From Chitinophagaceae bacterium (GTDB lineage Bacteria; Bacteroidota; Bacteroidia; Chitinophagales; Chitinophagaceae), in NCBI GenBank assembly GCA_016708765.1, contig JADJFD010000001.1, positions 806,001 to 870,000 on the forward strand: 64,000 bases of DNA, written 5' to 3'. Positions 63,558-64,000 of this stretch are shown in pieces. The position numbers were made by a program, and so were the translations under genes. The notes below the pieces were generated by a model. That model was given only the letters and a program-made list of their open reading frames with translations. It was not told where the DNA came from and searched no databases. Position 1 is the stretch's first letter, and every line of letters starts with the position of its first letter.

Positions 63558-64000
63558 TTAGCTTTGGTTATTCTCTACATTTTCTTTGAACTTATATGGA
63601 TTGATCGTCTTGTCAAAAAAAGGAGATTGAAGTATTTTCTCATTCTTTCCTTCATAGGGTATTAGCGATAGCACATATCGAATACTTTCCAGCCTTGCCG
63701 TTTTTTATTATTACCATTTACTATAACCCAGGGGCTAAAACTTTGACTTGTTGTTTTAAACATCTCTCTTTTATATTTTGTGTATTCATCCCACTTTTCC
63801 TGTGCTTGCAAATCAACCAGACTAATTTTCCATTGTTTCAACTTATCCTTTTGCCTTGATTCAAACCTCCTTAATTGCTCCTTTTGGTAATTGAAAACCA
63901 TAATTTAATAATAGTTACGCCGTCTGAATGTATCATTTGCTCAAACGCTTTTACTTGTTCCATATATGACTGATACTCTTCCTGCGTACAAAAATTATTA
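63558..64000 (-). CDS. ppk2: Polyphosphate kinase 2 (PPK2 family), C-terminal part, two frameshifts
   Basis: About 145 residues to the stop at 63558-63560; the N-terminal half with the Walker motifs lies beyond the window. Family blocks: FCTQEEYQSYMEQVKAFEQM, IIKLWFSITK, QLRRFESRQKDKLKQWKIS, KWDEYTKYKREMF and PWVIVNGNNKKRARLESIRY. The breaks are at about 63886 (after SITK) and 63694 (NNKKR-ARLES); each needs one base. PPK2 enzymes transfer phosphate between polyphosphate and nucleoside di- or monophosphates. Its place next to PiT and DUF47 suggests polyphosphate storage. Confidence 0.87.

Noticed and set aside
1..64000. CRISPR arrays, rRNA genes, prophage or insertion sequence transposases
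   Set aside because: No regularly spaced direct repeats, no rRNA sequence and no transposase, integrase or phage structural genes were recognised on either strand.

Overview
The window looks like chromosomal DNA of a member of the Bacteroidota, most likely a Chitinophagaceae-type bacterium. The DNA is AT-rich, several genes are preceded by TAnnTTTG boxes (the Bacteroidota -7 promoter element), and the families present (DUF4199, AsmA-like, secreted PD40 lipoproteins, CIA30, Blh with proteorhodopsin) are typical of that phylum. This is inferred from gene content; no rRNA is present to place it more closely.

Layout. 0-5 kb: reductive pyrimidine catabolism (dihydropyrimidinase, beta-ureidopropionase, PreT, PreA), with a small four-helix-bundle gene wedged between preT and preA and bounded by a 14-bp inverted repeat. 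5-9 kb: accessory genes (unknown protein, HNH protein, methyltransferase, PIG-L deacetylase) between repeat-rich spacers. 9-14 kb: large AsmA-like protein, tRNA-Pro, and a dihydroorotase homologue without its metal ligands. 14-28 kb: surface glycan locus with glycosyltransferases, the GDP-D-glycero-alpha-D-manno-heptose genes (hddA, gmhA and an hddC-gmhB fusion), a Wzm/Wzt-like ABC exporter whose ATPase carries a C-terminal glycan-recognition-like domain, and two methyltransferases. 28-42 kb: lepA and a mixed set of secreted, membrane and regulatory genes, including a secreted caspase-like protein. 42.7-54.4 kb: a light-associated cluster with DUF2071, flavin reductase, two small membrane proteins, a Tyr-less SDR, fasciclin, a photolyase-like protein with reversed domain order, CIA30, a cryptochrome/photolyase-related (DPRP) protein, a DUF2867 SDR, Blh, a green-type DTE proton-pumping rhodopsin, a fasciclin remnant and an NmrA-like SDR. 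54-64 kb: L,D-transpeptidase, a MacAB/Lol-type ABC system, a universal stress protein, and a phosphate module (DUF47, PiT, PPK2).

The strongest unexplained signal is an operator-like element, GTTTAAT-N14-ATTAAAC, found 27-30 bp upstream of both the rhodopsin and the fasciclin gene. The two copies share 12 identical bases in one half and 9 in the other, which suggests one regulator controls both; no MerR/CarH-type or B12-binding regulator lies in the window. A perfect 18-bp-stem terminator sits between rhodopsin and blh and probably sets their ratio.

Caution: many genes are broken by single-base frameshifts, most of them repairable by one base in an A, T or G run. They are rare before 53 kb and dense from 53.5 kb to the end (PiT alone has about five or six). 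This looks like homopolymer sequence error near a contig end more than gene decay, and the broken genes are annotated here as whole reading frames with the breaks noted.
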